Source: Promethearchaeota archaeon CR_4
GTDB lineage: Archaea > Asgardarchaeota > Lokiarchaeia > Sigyniarchaeales > CR-4
Length of the DNA stretch: 6,113 nt
Direction: 5' to 3'
NCBI GenBank assembly: GCA_001940655.1
Contig: MBAA01000007.1
Coordinates: forward strand, 32,673-38,785
This document shows, one piece after another, positions 5,652-6,113 of the stretch. How positions within the stretch are numbered: the first letter of the stretch is position 1; each line of letters opens with the position of its first letter. A program made the position numbers and the translations under genes. The notes under the pieces were generated by a model, which saw nothing but the letters and a program-made list of their open reading frames with translations, was not told the origin of the DNA and did no database searches.

Positions 5652-5861
5652 TTATTGGGTGTTGTCAACCAGAGTAAGAGTTATGGACTTGTTGCCCAAA
5701 TTTATCGTTTCCACGTATGTATCATAAAATAATTGAATTGGAATCAGAAAATCTGCGATATTTTCATGCATACTACCTGTTATAATCGAAAGAGATTCGC
5801 AGACAAGGAAAAGGGAAGTTATTTGCACGTCTAAGAAAGGAGAGCATCGTATACGAGTCAA
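5652..5861 (-). CDS. Doubtful small ORF, possible remnant
   Basis: A 69-codon frame runs from TTG at 5861 to TAA at 5652-5654. The first ATG is at residue 31 (MHENIADF), leaving 39 residues, and is preceded by AGGT four bases upstream. I do not recognise a family. The end, VETINLGNKSITLTLVDNTQ, resembles the strand pair between switch I and the WDTAGQ motif of Ras/Rab GTPases, but there is no P-loop in the frame and the stop falls where the motif would be. It may be chance, a decayed GTPase fragment or a real small protein. No convincing promoter was found, and nothing else is visible between 5862 and 5954. Confidence 0.25.
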   Translation of the reverse strand: MTRIRCSPFLDVQITSLFLVCESLSIITGSMHENIADFLIPIQLFYDTYVETINLGNKSITLTLVDNTQ

Positions 5862-5954
5862 AATCTAAATTTCAATAATTCATTTCGAGTGAAAAAACAC
5901 ATTCAAGAATCTTCTCCTCAATAGAGAGAGGATGGTTTCAATTACGGTATAGGA

Positions 5955-6113
5955 TCACGATTCTCGCCGCCGCAACCACATCACGAGGAGCACGACCGCG
6001 ATGCCCGCGATGACGAGGAGGATGCCGATCACAATCCACTTGGCCGGTTCCCACACCACCGGCGCGAGCTCCACCTCGACCGCCACGGCGCGGAACCCCC
6101 ACCCGGTGGTCAT
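5955..6113 (-). CDS. C-terminal end of a membrane-anchored protein (partial at right edge)
   Basis: The frame is open from the right edge to TGA at 5955-5957, giving 52 residues. An ATG happens to be the very last codon in the window, so this could be a complete small protein, but the layout fits the tail of a larger one better. A short polar stretch ending in WEPAK is followed by one membrane helix (about residues 26-47) rich in I, L, V, A and G, then the basic stop-transfer RRRES. That arrangement, with the basic side last, is typical of an extracellular protein held by a C-terminal anchor. The DNA is GC-rich, in sharp contrast to the AT-rich 5417-5651 stretch. Function unknown. Confidence 0.6.
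   Translation of the reverse strand: MTTGWGFRAVAVEVELAPVVWEPAKWIVIGILLVIAGIAVVLLVMWLRRRES

Overview
The window looks like a piece of an archaeal genome. Start sites are preceded either by AT-rich TATA-like boxes at a leaderless distance or by GGTG/GAGG Shine-Dalgarno motifs. The histidyl-tRNA synthetase carries the archaeal/eukaryotic-style RGLDYYTGTVYE signature. A ribbon-helix-helix regulator of NikR architecture sits beside an MglA/Arf-like small GTPase. Such GTPases are abundant in Asgard (Promethearchaeota) genomes, so an Asgard lineage is my best guess, but this is inference and nothing in the window proves it.

Layout, left to right. Positions 1-679 (minus) hold most of a UbiA-type membrane prenyltransferase whose 3' end lies beyond the left edge. 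Positions 801-1673 (minus) hold a two-helix membrane protein of unknown function whose reading frame is interrupted by one in-frame TAG at 1170-1172. Positions 1815-2747 (minus) encode a DUF2156-type (phosphatidylglycerol lysyltransferase C-terminal-like, GNAT-fold) protein. A 91-bp divergent promoter separates it from hisS at 2839-4164 (plus). A MglA-like GTPase follows at 4268-4927 (plus). It converges with a NikR-like transcription regulator at 4979-5416 (minus), which appears to have lost the nickel-site ligands. The AT-rich stretch 5417-5651 holds the regulator's promoter with an overlapping palindrome, and a separate hairpin/T-tract element. A doubtful 69-codon ORF follows at 5652-5861 (minus). 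The right edge (5955-6113, minus) is the C-terminal end of a membrane-anchored protein, and its DNA is much richer in GC.

The genes do not form one pathway. They are a translation gene, a lipid/prenyl enzyme, a possible aminoacyl- or acyl-transferase, a signalling GTPase and a regulator, mostly in separate transcription units. The item most worth following is the amber-interrupted membrane gene. Every other gene end seen here uses TAA (one uses TGA), and the frame stays open for 122 codons past the TAG. This may be a nonsense mutation, an assembly error, or a TAG read as an amino acid such as pyrrolysine. I see no CRISPR array, insertion sequence, tRNA or rRNA gene.
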